A stretch of DNA of 64,000 nt from Pontibacter indicus (GCF_900156345.1 NZ_FTPP01000001.1:1674001-1738000); one strand, 5' to 3'. Shown: positions 1-8,915, counted from the first letter of the stretch. Program-made: numbers and translations. Notes: generated by a model not told the origin, from the letters alone.

Positions 1-1
1 C

Positions 2-184
2 GAAGAAAGCGAAGCCAACGGCATCTGGACCCTGCAATCCTCCACCTTCGCCGACAACACCACCAGCCTGCGTCTACAGGAAAGGCACGGCTTTAGGCAG
101 ATCGGCTACCGAGACCGCATTGCGCAGTTGCACGGCGTCTGGCGCAACACCGTTCTGCTGGAGCGGCGTAGCGATAAGTTCTGA
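2..184 (+). CDS. GNAT family N-acetyltransferase, C-terminal fragment (cut by window edge)
   Basis: An open frame enters from the left edge and ends at TGA 182-184, giving the last 60 residues of a protein. The tail contains a GI-W-LQSSTFADN stretch, then LRLQERHGFRQIGYRDRIAQ and a HGVWRNTVLLERRS ending. This is the typical C-terminus of phosphinothricin/arsinothricin-type GNAT acetyltransferases, which move an acetyl group from acetyl-CoA to a small amine. The acetyl-CoA binding core lies outside the window, so the substrate cannot be judged. A perfect 14-bp hairpin follows the stop by a few bases. Confidence 0.75.
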   Translation, partial: EESEANGIWTLQSSTFADNTTSLRLQERHGFRQIGYRDRIAQLHGVWRNTVLLERRSDKF

Positions 185-186
185 AA

Positions 187-220
187 CAACAAAGGCCCTG
201 CAAGTACAGGGCCTTTGTTG
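187..220 (+). terminator. Intrinsic terminator-like hairpin after the acetyltransferase
   Basis: A perfect 14-bp inverted repeat (187-200 with 207-220) encloses a 6-base loop. The T-rich part lies inside the 3' arm (CCTTTGTTG) rather than after it, so termination efficiency is uncertain. Confidence 0.7.
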
Positions 221-390
221 TAAAATGGTCAGGTATAGCAAACAGGCAGCGCTATACCTTATGGAACGATGGACTGAATAGGAGCTATACCTAAAGTGGA
301 AGATTCAATTTCAACAGCCATCAGCTTACTGGCAATATGCTCTGAAAATCAATCCTTAAAGGTATGGCAACTTAATTTGACAGCCTCACC

Positions 391-1206
391 CTAGATCGTG
401 CGCATCGTCAGAGCTTTGTAGTCCCATACCGTGATGTCGTGGCCATACTGGGTTTGGTCGATGTAAGGGCCGCGGCAGATTTTTTCTTTCGGAGTCTCTA
501 CGTCGTACTGCTCTTTGGCGCGCAGCAGCAGCTCGTCCATCAGCCAGCGGGGTATGATGTCGCGGTCGGATGGGTATACGAAATGGAAACTCATGAACTG
601 CGCCAGCACCAGCTGCCAGTGCTGTTCGGTATAAGACCAGAGGCGTTTCCAGTCAAGCGTTTCGCCGCAGCGCAACAGCAGGTGGTTGATGTCGGAACCG
701 TCGTAGCGCTCCCGGTTTTGGACGTACAGTTTGCACCAGATCAACTCTTCAGGCGGCATAAAGTTAACCTTCACACCATACAGCTCTCCTTCGGTGGCAT
801 ACTCAAACCAGCGGTCATCCACAGGGCACAGGCTAGCCGGGTTGTTGTAGATCAGGTCCATCAGGTGGTCGCCTTTCTTGGCTTTAGCCAGCCAGCGCGG
901 GTCGGTCATCTCGGTATAGTAGCCGGCATCGGCAAAAGTTTTGAGGATGCGGGGGCACTCCCCTACTTTACAGAAAATGTCCAGGTCCTTGGTGGCTCTG
1001 TTGATGCCGGTGTATTTGTCCAGGGCGAGTCCGCCGCCTACCAGAAATTTCGCTTCGCTTTTTACCAGCAGGCTCAGCGCTTCTTTGTAAAAGTCTGCGG
1101 CCTCCAGCTTGTCGGGTGACTTTTGCCCATTCTTCGAGATGGTGCGGGTTAGTTTCTCGGTCGGCGGGGACTTTTTTGTTTTTGTATTATTCAGTTGCTT
1201 ATTCAT
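391..1206 (-). CDS. Nucleotidyltransferase-like protein (AbiEii/MNT-like fold)
   Basis: The product is 271 residues. A lysine-rich N-terminal extension of about 33 residues precedes a nucleotidyltransferase core: a glycine pair at residues 57-59 (VGGGLAL) and DLD at 74-76 (ATKDLDIF), matching the G-G...DxD pattern that holds the nucleotide and metal in this superfamily. The rest resembles chromosomal nucleotidyltransferase-fold proteins of Cytophagales with no assigned substrate. No partner antitoxin gene lies next to it, so a toxin role is not supported. It stands alone, with 238 bp of non-coding DNA behind its start. The family call is reasonable; the function is unknown. Confidence 0.7.
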   Translation of the reverse strand: MNKQLNNTKTKKSPPTEKLTRTISKNGQKSPDKLEAADFYKEALSLLVKSEAKFLVGGGLALDKYTGINRATKDLDIFCKVGECPRILKTFADAGYYTEMTDPRWLAKAKKGDHLMDLIYNNPASLCPVDDRWFEYATEGELYGVKVNFMPPEELIWCKLYVQNRERYDGSDINHLLLRCGETLDWKRLWSYTEQHWQLVLAQFMSFHFVYPSDRDIIPRWLMDELLLRAKEQYDVETPKEKICRGPYIDQTQYGHDITVWDYKALTMRTI

Positions 1207-1444
1207 GTGTCAATGCAGGATCCATAATCTTTGAAATGTTCAGCAGGAGACAGCATGTCCTGAAGACTGCCTCTATCGGAAACAGTCTAAATTGTACTAC
1301 TCCTAAATCTAAAACTGAGGTAAGTGGTTTACTGCTGAAGCGCCCAATTGGTTGTTGTACTTACTAAATAAAGAATCAGGCAGGCCCGGACGTTGATATA
1401 AGCCTAACAATCAACCTGATAATCCAAATAAAACAGATCCGCTA

Positions 1445-2806
1445 TTAGTAGAAATCCAATGCTGAACTGAAGGTGTTGCCAGCTTTTACATAAAACGGGA
1501 AGTTGGCGGTGGCCACGTTTCCGTTTCCGTCATACACATAGGCATAAAGACGGTAGGCGCCGTCACGTTGCGGGGCTTTTAGGGTGACGCGGTTACCCGC
1601 TGCTTCCTGGATCACGCCAGGTATAGCGTCCGGCTTCTGCTCTTTAATCGCATTACCGTCTTCGCTCACGGTTTCGGGCAGCAACTCCCATTTCACTTGC
1701 AGGCTGTCGCCATCAGGGTCGGTGGCAAATACGGCAGCCTTAGACAATTCGCCGGGCTGCAGGTATACCTGGTCAGATGGAAAAATGTCTTTGAGCGACA
1801 GATAGGCAATGTGCGGTGCCCGGTTAAAGTCGCGCTTTCCACTCCAGATCTCACGCATCACCTGCGCCATTTCGGTTTCTTCGCCAGTTTCAGTCATAAT
1901 ACTGAACCAGGTCGGGGTCGTCTCATACTTGTAGCCCCAGATAAAGGCATAGGCACCCAGGCAGCGGTCGGGGTCGTTTAGTACCGTTTTTTCATACCTT
2001 TCACGGGCAAAAGCGGCTTTCTCTGTGCTGGTTTGCTCGAGGGGCGCATACCACCAGGTTGTTCTGGTTTCCCAGTAACCTTGCCCTCCGAACTCGGCGA
2101 TAACATAGGGCCCGTCCCAGTTAGTGTCGCGCAGTTCGGTAGACAAATTATGCAGGGCGCCGAACGAGTTGATGGACAGGATGTCGATAGCCGGGCAGCG
2201 GCGCTTGATCAGGTTCACCACCTGCTTGGGCACGTTCATCACAGTGGTCGTGGTTGGGTGGTTCGGGTCTAGCTCGTGGATCATTTCGGCCACGCCGTTC
2301 ACCGCGTCCCATACCTTTACGTTCGATCCTTCGGCGTACAGTTCGTTGCCTACTACCCACATTAGTAGGGCCGGATGGTCTTTGTACTTAAGCACTTCCG
2401 CGCGCAAGCGTTCCCGTTGGGCGGCCACGTCGTCTTTGTCGTAATAGTTGAAGCCTTCGCGCTCGCGCTCCATCCAGAGCCCGAGCATCACGGTGAGGCC
2501 TTGTTGGTGGGCTTCGTCCAGTATGCGCTGGGTGTCGTCGTCGGTGTGCCATACCCGGATGGAGTTGCCGCCATAGGCCGCCACCTTGTCAAAATGCTCA
2601 TACCCGGCCGCTCCTTTTATAAAATAAGGTTCGCCGTTGCGGTAGAGCGTATACTTGTCGCCTTCCTTCACAACCTCTACTGTGCGTCCCAACTTTGTAT
2701 ACCGCTGATTATCAGACCCTCTGAAAGAACAAGAACTGATAAAGAGTAAGCAGAACAATAAAATTGTACTCTTACGGGCAAAGTGAACCATGTGGCGGGT
2801 AAGCAT
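1445..2806 (-). CDS. Lipoprotein glycoside hydrolase, GH2/GH5-like TIM barrel with C-terminal beta domain
   Basis: The 453-residue protein begins with a lipoprotein signal (hydrophobic run, then FISSC, Cys26), placing it on the periplasmic or outer membrane. The next 300 or so residues form a clan GH-A TIM barrel: NSIRVWH near residue 81, the acid/base Glu155 in VVGNEL and the nucleophile Glu238 in YVIAEFGGQG. A cadherin/Ig-like beta domain of about 110 residues follows. Clan GH-A enzymes cleave or transfer beta-glycosidic bonds. It is transcribed divergently from the cellulose-synthase-like gene at 2982, which suggests it trims or remodels that polymer (inference). Clan membership is confident; the exact family is not. 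Confidence 0.82.
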   Translation of the reverse strand: MLTRHMVHFARKSTILLFCLLFISSCSFRGSDNQRYTKLGRTVEVVKEGDKYTLYRNGEPYFIKGAAGYEHFDKVAAYGGNSIRVWHTDDDTQRILDEAHQQGLTVMLGLWMEREREGFNYYDKDDVAAQRERLRAEVLKYKDHPALLMWVVGNELYAEGSNVKVWDAVNGVAEMIHELDPNHPTTTTVMNVPKQVVNLIKRRCPAIDILSINSFGALHNLSTELRDTNWDGPYVIAEFGGQGYWETRTTWWYAPLEQTSTEKAAFARERYEKTVLNDPDRCLGAYAFIWGYKYETTPTWFSIMTETGEETEMAQVMREIWSGKRDFNRAPHIAYLSLKDIFPSDQVYLQPGELSKAAVFATDPDGDSLQVKWELLPETVSEDGNAIKEQKPDAIPGVIQEAAGNRVTLKAPQRDGAYRLYAYVYDGNGNVATANFPFYVKAGNTFSSALDFY

Positions 2807-2916
2807 ATAGGCAGGTATAGCGGGTGTTTATTCTAAAAATCGGGGTAAAGCAACAGAACTTTTGAGGCTAATACGAGTATAAACTGCAGATGTTATTGTA
2901 CCAGATAACCCTAAAT

Positions 2917-2938
2917 CATGCAAGAGAGCACTTGCATG
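2917..2938. promoter_or_regulatory. Perfect dyad between the divergent glycoside hydrolase and GT2 genes
   Basis: CATGCAAG (2917-2924) and CTTGCATG (2931-2938) form perfect 8-bp arms around a 6-base spacer, ending 43 bases before the GT2 start codon. It could be an operator shared by the divergent genes or a leader hairpin. A TAnnTTTG-like box with one mismatch, AACTTTTG, lies at 2857-2864. Confidence 0.4.
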
Positions 2939-2981
2939 CCCATGAAACCATTCTAAAGATAATACACGACTCCCTTTCCTG

Positions 2982-4793
2982 ATGTTTAACGCTCCTGCCA
3001 GTAATCCGAAAGTTCAGCATACTTCTGTGCCCGGTGTTGTCCCGAGTTCGAAAGATGTACTGACGATCCGGCTGATGATCGTGATGGGCCTCATCACGAT
3101 GGTGCTGTTCCTTTACTGGTTCATCGACAAAGACCATATCGGCTACCTGCCGCTCTACATCATGCTCACCACGGCACTGGCCTTCAAGCTCCTGCGCACC
3201 CTGCATGAGTGGTATCATTATTTTGATGTGAGCGTGCCCGTCAAGCCAAAGCTGCGCACCAAGTTTAAGGTGGATGTGCTTACCACGTTCTGCCCTGGCG
3301 AGCCCTACGACATGATCATCAACACGCTGGAGGCCATTCAGCGCATCCGCTACCCGCACACTACCTACCTCTGCGATGAGGCCGACGACCCTTTCCTGCG
3401 AAAAGAATGCGCGCGCCTGGGAGTCATTCATGTAACCCGCACCCAGAAGATCAACGCCAAGGCCGGCAACATCAACAACGCCCTGAAGCAAGCCACCGGC
3501 GACATCTGCCTGGTACTGGACCCGGACCACGTACCTGTGCCGGAGTTTCTGGACGAGGTGCTGCCTTACTTTGAGGACCCGGAGATTGGCTATGTGCAGT
3601 GTGTGCAGGCTTATTATAACCAAAAGGAAAGCCTGGTGGCTTATGGTGCGGCGGAGCAGACCTACAATTTTTATGGCCCGATGATGATGGGCATGAACGC
3701 CCACGGCACGGCCCAGGCCATCGGCGCCAACTGCACCTTCCGTCGCAGCGCCCTCGACAGCATTGGAGGCCACGCCGCCGGTCTGGCCGAAGACATGCAC
3801 ACGGCCATGCAGCTGCATGCCAAGGGCTGGAAATCGGTCTACGTTCCCAAGATACTCAACCGTGGCCTGGTACCCGGCACGCTTTCAGCCTATTATAAAC
3901 AGCAGGTGAAGTGGAGTCGCGGCACTTTCGAGCTGCTTTTCACGGTATACCCAAAACTGTTTAAGCACTTCACCTGGCGGCAGCGCATCCACTACGGCAC
4001 GTTGCCGATGTACTACCTCTTCGGGGTGTTCAACCTCATCGATTTTCTCATTCCCTCACTGGCACTGATCATGGCAGAGTTCCCGTGGTATGTGTCGCTG
4101 GGTGAGTTTTTGATTATGTTCACACCTTTCTTCCTGATCTCCATCGCCATCCGGCAGTATGCGCAGCGCTGGTATCATGAGAAAAATGAGAAGGGCTTCC
4201 ATATGTTTGGCGGAATCCTGCGCACCGGTACCTGGTGGATCTTTTTACTAGGACTCATTTACTCTATTTTCCGGGTGAAGGTGCCTTATATACCGACCCC
4301 AAAAGACGATAAACCGAAAAACAACTGGTTGCTGAGCCTACCTAACATCCTGATGATCGGGTTGATGCTCGGGGCCATCGCCTACAGCCAGCACCTGTAC
4401 GGACACCTCTATTACAACCCCTATGTGCAGATGATGGCGATGTTCTCGCTCGTAAACGTCGCGATTCTGGGCTCGGTGGTGGTGATCGGTCAGGAGAAAA
4501 CTATCCAGTGGGTACGCCACAACGTACTGCATGCCCGACTGCTGCAGCCTGTGTTGCAGCCCCTGCGTCTGGCCATCTGGCGAACACGCCACAGCTTCTA
4601 CGACGGCATCCGCTACGTGGCCATCGTCATCACCATGGTCTCGGTGGCCGTCTCGACCGGTTTCCTGCTTTTTGGCTACAAACCCTACAACACGCCGCAG
4701 CGCCAGGACCAGCCACTCGTTCAGAAACCCACTAAACCAGGAGCCCGCACGCACGCTACCCTTCCGGTTAGTATGCCGCCTGCTCCCAATTAA
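2982..4793 (+). CDS. Cellulose-synthase-like processive glycosyltransferase (GT2)
   Basis: This 603-residue membrane protein has two N-terminal membrane segments (about 28-48 and 55-72), a cytoplasmic GT2 domain and several C-terminal membrane helices. The processive-synthase signature is visible: D132, DPD at 180-182, AED at 269-271 in place of TED, and QQVKW at 307-311 for Q-x-x-R/K-W. Such enzymes add UDP-sugars one at a time to a beta-glucan or similar chain and pass it across the inner membrane. There is no PilZ domain, and no bcsB or bcsC gene nearby, so it is not a standard cellulose operon. Its divergent neighbour is a lipoprotein glycoside hydrolase. Confidence 0.88.
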   Translation: MFNAPASNPKVQHTSVPGVVPSSKDVLTIRLMIVMGLITMVLFLYWFIDKDHIGYLPLYIMLTTALAFKLLRTLHEWYHYFDVSVPVKPKLRTKFKVDVLTTFCPGEPYDMIINTLEAIQRIRYPHTTYLCDEADDPFLRKECARLGVIHVTRTQKINAKAGNINNALKQATGDICLVLDPDHVPVPEFLDEVLPYFEDPEIGYVQCVQAYYNQKESLVAYGAAEQTYNFYGPMMMGMNAHGTAQAIGANCTFRRSALDSIGGHAAGLAEDMHTAMQLHAKGWKSVYVPKILNRGLVPGTLSAYYKQQVKWSRGTFELLFTVYPKLFKHFTWRQRIHYGTLPMYYLFGVFNLIDFLIPSLALIMAEFPWYVSLGEFLIMFTPFFLISIAIRQYAQRWYHEKNEKGFHMFGGILRTGTWWIFLLGLIYSIFRVKVPYIPTPKDDKPKNNWLLSLPNILMIGLMLGAIAYSQHLYGHLYYNPYVQMMAMFSLVNVAILGSVVVIGQEKTIQWVRHNVLHARLLQPVLQPLRLAIWRTRHSFYDGIRYVAIVITMVSVAVSTGFLLFGYKPYNTPQRQDQPLVQKPTKPGARTHATLPVSMPPAPN

Positions 4794-4877
4794 GTCTGGC
4801 ACAAATTACCCAACAGTTGCTGTTCGCTGTCGTTTATAAGTATAGTGTACCGATGTAAAACGCTAAAACTTAAGACT

Positions 4878-5618
4878 ATGAACAGACACGCATCAGACAG
4901 GGACTACGACAGCCACGAAGGAGGTTTCCATACCCATCGCTCAGAGCGCTACCGCCATCCGGAGCAGGACCGCGGCTACCGTTTCGACGACTATGGCTCC
5001 GCAGCGCACGGGGGCTATGGCAACGAGAGCTACCAGGACACTTGGGGCAACCAGGGTAACGAGCGGGGCGGATCGCGCAACTACTCCCGCACCAACATCA
5101 CCGACAGTAACACCTACAGCACCTCCCGCAACTACGGTAACATGGGCAGCTACGGCGGCGCCCAGGGCTTCGGCGACAGCAGAGGCGGCCGTCACGACTC
5201 GGGTCACCCCTTCGACAGCGGCATGGGCTCGCAGCGCAGGTATGGCAATGAAGGCCGCGGCAGCATGGGCAACCGGGGCTACCGTGAGGAGGGCCGGAAT
5301 TATGGTCGCTCCGGCCACTATGGCTCCAGCCGCGAAGATTTGTACGGAAACGAGATCTCGCGCCGCTTTGAGGGCCGCAGTGGGCAGGAGCGTTACGACT
5401 TTGAGCGCGACGACTACTACAGCTCCAACTACGGCGACGACCAGGGCAACTACATGGGCGGCGGCTACCATCGCGAGTCCCGCGGCAGGTATGGCGAAGG
5501 CGACTACGGCTCGAGCGGCTACCTGCAGTCACGCAACCAGGGCAACATGAACCGCGACCGCCAAGGCCGCACCCGCGAGTTTAACACCGCCCGGAACCGC
5601 TGGAATACCGACTGGTAA
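4878..5618 (+). CDS. Gly/Tyr/Arg/Ser-rich low-complexity protein, probably disordered
   Basis: The product is 246 residues from the ATG at 4878; an in-frame GTG at 4845 would add 11 residues, but the ATG is the more usual start. Almost the whole protein is hydrophilic and built from Gly, Tyr, Arg, Ser, Asp and Asn, with many GNYG, RGRYG and YGSS patches. I see no hydrophobic core, signal peptide or membrane segment. I do not recognise a domain. The composition resembles eukaryotic Tyr/Arg sticker proteins that phase-separate, and some desiccation or stress proteins. The low complexity keeps other frames open, but only this frame has a coherent composition and natural ends. Confidence 0.72.
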   Translation: MNRHASDRDYDSHEGGFHTHRSERYRHPEQDRGYRFDDYGSAAHGGYGNESYQDTWGNQGNERGGSRNYSRTNITDSNTYSTSRNYGNMGSYGGAQGFGDSRGGRHDSGHPFDSGMGSQRRYGNEGRGSMGNRGYREEGRNYGRSGHYGSSREDLYGNEISRRFEGRSGQERYDFERDDYYSSNYGDDQGNYMGGGYHRESRGRYGEGDYGSSGYLQSRNQGNMNRDRQGRTREFNTARNRWNTDW

Positions 5619-5700
5619 ACAACAGGTATAGCCTCCCAAATCCGACAATAATTTTTAGAAGAAAATCCACAGCATGACAAAAAGCAGGTATAGCCTGTTA

Positions 5701-5742
5701 AAAACAGCAAAGGCGCAGCTTATCGTTGCGCCTTTGCTGTTT
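5701..5742 (-). terminator. Terminator of the GH25 gene, overlapping its last codons
   Basis: A perfect inverted repeat pairs 5702-5717 with 5727-5742 (arms AACAGCAAAGGCGCA and its complement). Read on the minus strand it is followed by a short T-run. One arm covers the last codons of the lysozyme gene, which stops at 5720-5722. It may also end readthrough from the Gly/Tyr-rich gene. Confidence 0.75.
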
Positions 5743-6601
5743 GTGTGGTTTCCTTGGGTGGGATGCAAAGTTTCTGGATATCTTTTTTAGTACCGTAGAA
5801 GATGTTGCAGTCCACAGGACCTTTGATGCCCTCGATGACGCCGCGGTCGGTGTGCTGCCAGAAAGAGAGCAAGGCGCGGTCGGTGCGCTGCATTTGCAGC
5901 TCTTTCACATTATAGTGTGCAATCCAGAGGGTGTACTCGTCAAAAAAACCTTCAAGGTAGTCTTTATAAAAGCTGTAACCGGTGTAGATGATCGGCTTCA
6001 CGCCATAGGCCCGCTCCACATGCACGAGCCACTCCTTGATATCGCCCCGGAAATGGTTGAGCGCCTGCTTGCCGCGCACTTCCACATCCAGCACAGGCGG
6101 CAGGTCGCCGGGCTGTAGCACTACCGTCTGGATGAAGTTGCGTGCCTGCTCCTCAGGCGATACATTAGGCCGGTAAAAGTGATAGGCCCCGCGGATGATG
6201 CCGGCCTGCTGCGTGCCTTCCCAGTTGCGCTCGTAATGGCTGTCTTTCAGCTTCTTGCCCTCGGTCGCTTTGATAAAGGCAAAGGACACATCGTTGTCGC
6301 GCACCTTTTCCCAGTCGATCTTGCGCTGGTACTTGGACACGTCTATACCCAATATGGTATTGCCGAGCGGACTATGTCCCTCCGGCCAAATGGGCTGCTC
6401 TTTTTCCGTGAACAGCTCCACATAAAGCACCAGCAAACCGATGGCGGCCACCACGCCTACCCCGATCCAGAACGGCAGTTTGGACTGCTTTTTCTTCCCT
6501 TTTTTCCGCTTAGGCGCAGCACGCGGCACCTTTGGGGCCTGCACGGCCTTCCTGGGCGTCTTGATGGGCTTTAGCGGTGCGGGTGTCTTAACGGTGCTCA
6601 T
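5720..6601 (-). CDS. GH25 family lysozyme, membrane anchored
   Basis: The product is 293 residues from the ATG at 6601; a TTG seven codons upstream would also be in frame. A 40-residue Pro/Lys-rich cytoplasmic tail precedes one membrane helix (about 43-62), which puts the catalytic domain outside the inner membrane. The GH25 domain starts with the hallmark GIDVSKYQ (Asp87) and has LDVEVRG with Asp172 and Glu174, the catalytic pair, plus the AFIKATEG and GAYHFYRP strands. GH25 enzymes cut the beta-1,4 bond between N-acetylmuramic acid and N-acetylglucosamine in peptidoglycan. A housekeeping wall-remodelling role is more likely than a phage lysin, because no phage genes are near. Confidence 0.9.
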   Translation of the reverse strand: MSTVKTPAPLKPIKTPRKAVQAPKVPRAAPKRKKGKKKQSKLPFWIGVGVVAAIGLLVLYVELFTEKEQPIWPEGHSPLGNTILGIDVSKYQRKIDWEKVRDNDVSFAFIKATEGKKLKDSHYERNWEGTQQAGIIRGAYHFYRPNVSPEEQARNFIQTVVLQPGDLPPVLDVEVRGKQALNHFRGDIKEWLVHVERAYGVKPIIYTGYSFYKDYLEGFFDEYTLWIAHYNVKELQMQRTDRALLSFWQHTDRGVIEGIKGPVDCNIFYGTKKDIQKLCIPPKETTQTAKAQR

Positions 6602-6727
6602 AGGTTGCTGCGGGGGAAGCAAAGATATGCCTTTCAGGCAAATGGAAGGTATAGGTCTGTTTAAAAAAGATGCTGTCGAAGGTAGCTATACCTTAAGGAG
6701 GCTTGAGAGCAGCCTCAGGATGGCATA

Positions 6728-7657
6728 ATGCCTAAATCCAGCCAAACAGATTTTGCTGTTCTCGTAAGTGATAGTCTACCTGAGAGCAAGGACATGGAAA
6801 ACAGCAAAGTGAGACTTTACCGGGATGTTGCACAACTGACAGGTATACAGCCGGCACGAAACTACCAGAACCTGGAGGCTTTGGAGGAGGCAGTCCGGTA
6901 CATCAAAGGCGAATTGGAGCAACTTGATTGTGAGGTGCAGGAGCAGCCCTTTAAAGTTGATGGCAGGACGTACAAAAATGTGGTGGCCTTATTCAAGGGT
7001 AGCAGCAGCACTGAGCGCATCGTGGTAGGCGCGCACTACGATGTGTGCGGCGACCAGCCCGGTGCCGATGACAACGCCAGCGGTGTGGCCGGCCTGCTCG
7101 AGACAGCCCGGCTCCTTCACGAGCACAAGCCACTGCTGCAGCACGATGTGGAACTGGTAGCCTATTGCCTGGAGGAGCCGCCCTACTTTGCCAGCGAGGA
7201 CATGGGCAGCGCCGTGCATGCCCGGAAACTGCACGAACATAAAGTGAAGGTGCGGGCCATGATTTGCTACGAGATGATCGGTTATTTTTCGGACGAGCCG
7301 GACTCACAGAAGTTCCCGGACCCGGAACTGGCCAGGCACTACCCGCATACGGGTAATTTTATAGTAGTAGTCGGCAAAACGGGGCAGGAAGCCTATACCC
7401 AGCAGGTGCGCGACCTCATGCGCCAGCACACCGACATCGATGTGCAGTCGGTGAACCTGCCGGCCGGCTTCGGCTTGGTGGGCCTCTCCGATCACCGCAA
7501 CTACTGGACGTACGGCATCAACGCCATCATGATCAACGACTCTTCTTTTCTGCGCAACCCGCACTATCATCAAACCAGCGACACCATCGACACGCTCGAT
7601 TTTGACCGAATGGCAGCAGTTGTGCAAGGGGTTTACGGGGCGCTCATCCGCTTATAA
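6728..7657 (+). CDS. M28 family metallopeptidase
   Basis: The protein is 309 residues (287 if the in-frame ATG at 6794 is used). The di-zinc ligands of family M28 can be read in order: His103 in GAHYDV, Asp114 in GADDNASG, the Glu149-Glu150 pair in LEEPPYF, an acidic position in YEMIGY (about 182) and a C-terminal histidine in NPHYHQTSDT (about 279-281). M28 enzymes are aminopeptidases or carboxypeptidases that trim short peptides. There is no clear signal peptide, so a cytoplasmic location is likely. It converges with the PLP-enzyme gene. Confidence 0.88.
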   Translation: MPKSSQTDFAVLVSDSLPESKDMENSKVRLYRDVAQLTGIQPARNYQNLEALEEAVRYIKGELEQLDCEVQEQPFKVDGRTYKNVVALFKGSSSTERIVVGAHYDVCGDQPGADDNASGVAGLLETARLLHEHKPLLQHDVELVAYCLEEPPYFASEDMGSAVHARKLHEHKVKVRAMICYEMIGYFSDEPDSQKFPDPELARHYPHTGNFIVVVGKTGQEAYTQQVRDLMRQHTDIDVQSVNLPAGFGLVGLSDHRNYWTYGINAIMINDSSFLRNPHYHQTSDTIDTLDFDRMAAVVQGVYGALIRL

Positions 7658-7663
7658 AAAACC

Positions 7664-7697
7664 GGTGCCTGGCAAGAGCTAAAATCTGCCAGGCACC
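7664..7697 (-). terminator. Terminator between convergent M28 and PLP-enzyme genes
   Basis: A perfect 11-bp stem (7664-7674 with 7687-7697; arm GGTGCCTGGCA) has a run of six T on the minus-strand side, so it fits the PLP-enzyme gene best. Three direct copies of the TATACCT motif follow within 7709-7740. Confidence 0.75.
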
Positions 7698-7720
7698 CGC
7701 ACTTCGAAAGCTATACCTTG

Positions 7721-8833
7721 TTATACCTGCCCTATACCTGACAAATGCTCCAGACGCTCGCCTTCCAGGGTGGTATAGCTCCCCATTACGTCCGCCGTCA
7801 GACAGGAGTGCACAGGCAGGATCCCCATCAGATCACCGATCTTATACCTGTCGAAGAGCGCTTTGCTGGCGCGAATGGTGCCATGCTCCTGCGAAAGCGA
7901 CACCACTTCTATACCTTCCAGCGGCTCCGACCAGCCGTTTTCCGTCAATGCCACTACCCTCCCGAAAATCACTGAGCCATCTGCTCCTACCAAGCTGTCT
8001 TTGGAGAAATGCACGCTGCCGCCGTGCACAATGATCTCGTTGCGCTCCGGGTGTTTGGCGATGACGGGGCAGGCCATGCACACCGCTATCTGGTCGAAGC
8101 TGCAGGAGCCAATGTGCTGCTGCGTGAGGTCGTAGAACACATAGTTGCCTGGCCGAATCTCGTCTACTCCGGTGATGGTTTGCAAAATGCTGCAAGAAGG
8201 CGTGTCCCCGATCGATATTTTCAGCTCTGGGAAACGGGCCTTATACCTGTCGCGCACCAGATTCAGAAGAAAAACGGTGGTGTGGTGAATGGTACGGATG
8301 GCATCGGCGTCGGTCTGCTTATAGGTATGGCCGTCGTGGGCGAGCACTCCCGTGAACTGCAGCTTATCGCTTTGCTCCAGCAGCGCCACCGTGGCGTCGA
8401 GCTGCTCGTGACTGTGCGGCGGGATGCCGGTGCGGTGGTAGCCGGTATCGATCTTAAGCCACACTTGGACTGGATGCAGCACCTTTTCGGACAGCGCCTG
8501 CACCGTCTCGATGTTCACGGCCACCAGGTGCAGCTGCACTTTGGCCGCCAGTTCGTTCACCAGCGCCATTTCCCGGATGTTCACAGGTATAGCCACCAGG
8601 ATGTCGGTCCAGCCGTGGCTGGCAAAGTAACGGGCCATCTTCAGCGACGACACCGTGATGCCCGTCGTGCCCGTTTCGCGGAACCACTCTCCCACCTGCG
8701 CCGACTGGTGCGTTTTAAAATGCGGCCGCAGCCGGATGTTGTTGCGGTCGGCCTTTTCAGCCATCATGGCGATGTTTTGGCGGCATTTTGCCTCGTCGAG
8801 CAGGAGTGTGGTTTGTGTGATATGGTCGAGCAT
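7721..8833 (-). CDS. D-threonine aldolase / D-serine dehydratase family PLP enzyme
   Basis: The product is 370 residues. An alanine-racemase-like N-terminal barrel carries the PLP lysine Lys40 in RPHFKTH, and the C-terminal beta domain has the metal-binding H-x-C pair His342/Cys344 in ILPVHSCLT, preceded by SLSQEHG. This layout belongs to the DSD1/D-threonine aldolase family, which splits D-threonine to glycine and acetaldehyde or dehydrates D-serine to pyruvate and ammonia. The H-x-C zinc motif is also that of eukaryotic D-serine dehydratase; sequence alone does not choose between the two. The gene ends in Gln-Val-stop, encoded by a copy of the window's repeated motif. Confidence 0.85.
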   Translation of the reverse strand: MLDHITQTTLLLDEAKCRQNIAMMAEKADRNNIRLRPHFKTHQSAQVGEWFRETGTTGITVSSLKMARYFASHGWTDILVAIPVNIREMALVNELAAKVQLHLVAVNIETVQALSEKVLHPVQVWLKIDTGYHRTGIPPHSHEQLDATVALLEQSDKLQFTGVLAHDGHTYKQTDADAIRTIHHTTVFLLNLVRDRYKARFPELKISIGDTPSCSILQTITGVDEIRPGNYVFYDLTQQHIGSCSFDQIAVCMACPVIAKHPERNEIIVHGGSVHFSKDSLVGADGSVIFGRVVALTENGWSEPLEGIEVVSLSQEHGTIRASKALFDRYKIGDLMGILPVHSCLTADVMGSYTTLEGERLEHLSGIGQV

Positions 8834-8915
8834 GAGAATAATCGGTTTACAGGTATAGCGGGCGGCGATGAAACAGGTATAGCAGTTGATCTGTCAGCAC
8901 AAAATTTGATTTTCA

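Noticed and set aside
391..1206. Toxin-antitoxin (AbiEii) interpretation of the nucleotidyltransferase-like gene
   Set aside because: No antitoxin-like partner gene is adjacent on either strand.
2916..3818. Minus-strand open frame of 300 codons over the GT2 gene
   Set aside because: It is antisense to the clear cellulose-synthase-like protein and would erase the divergent promoter region.
4941..5550. Several overlapping frames rich in Ala, Val, Thr or Arg/Cys in the low-complexity gene
   Set aside because: They arise because the repetitive GC-rich codons have few stops in any frame. The Gly/Tyr/Arg-rich frame alone has plausible start, stop and context.
5720..6601. Phage endolysin interpretation of the GH25 gene
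   Set aside because: It has an N-terminal membrane anchor and no holin, tail or integrase genes lie nearby.
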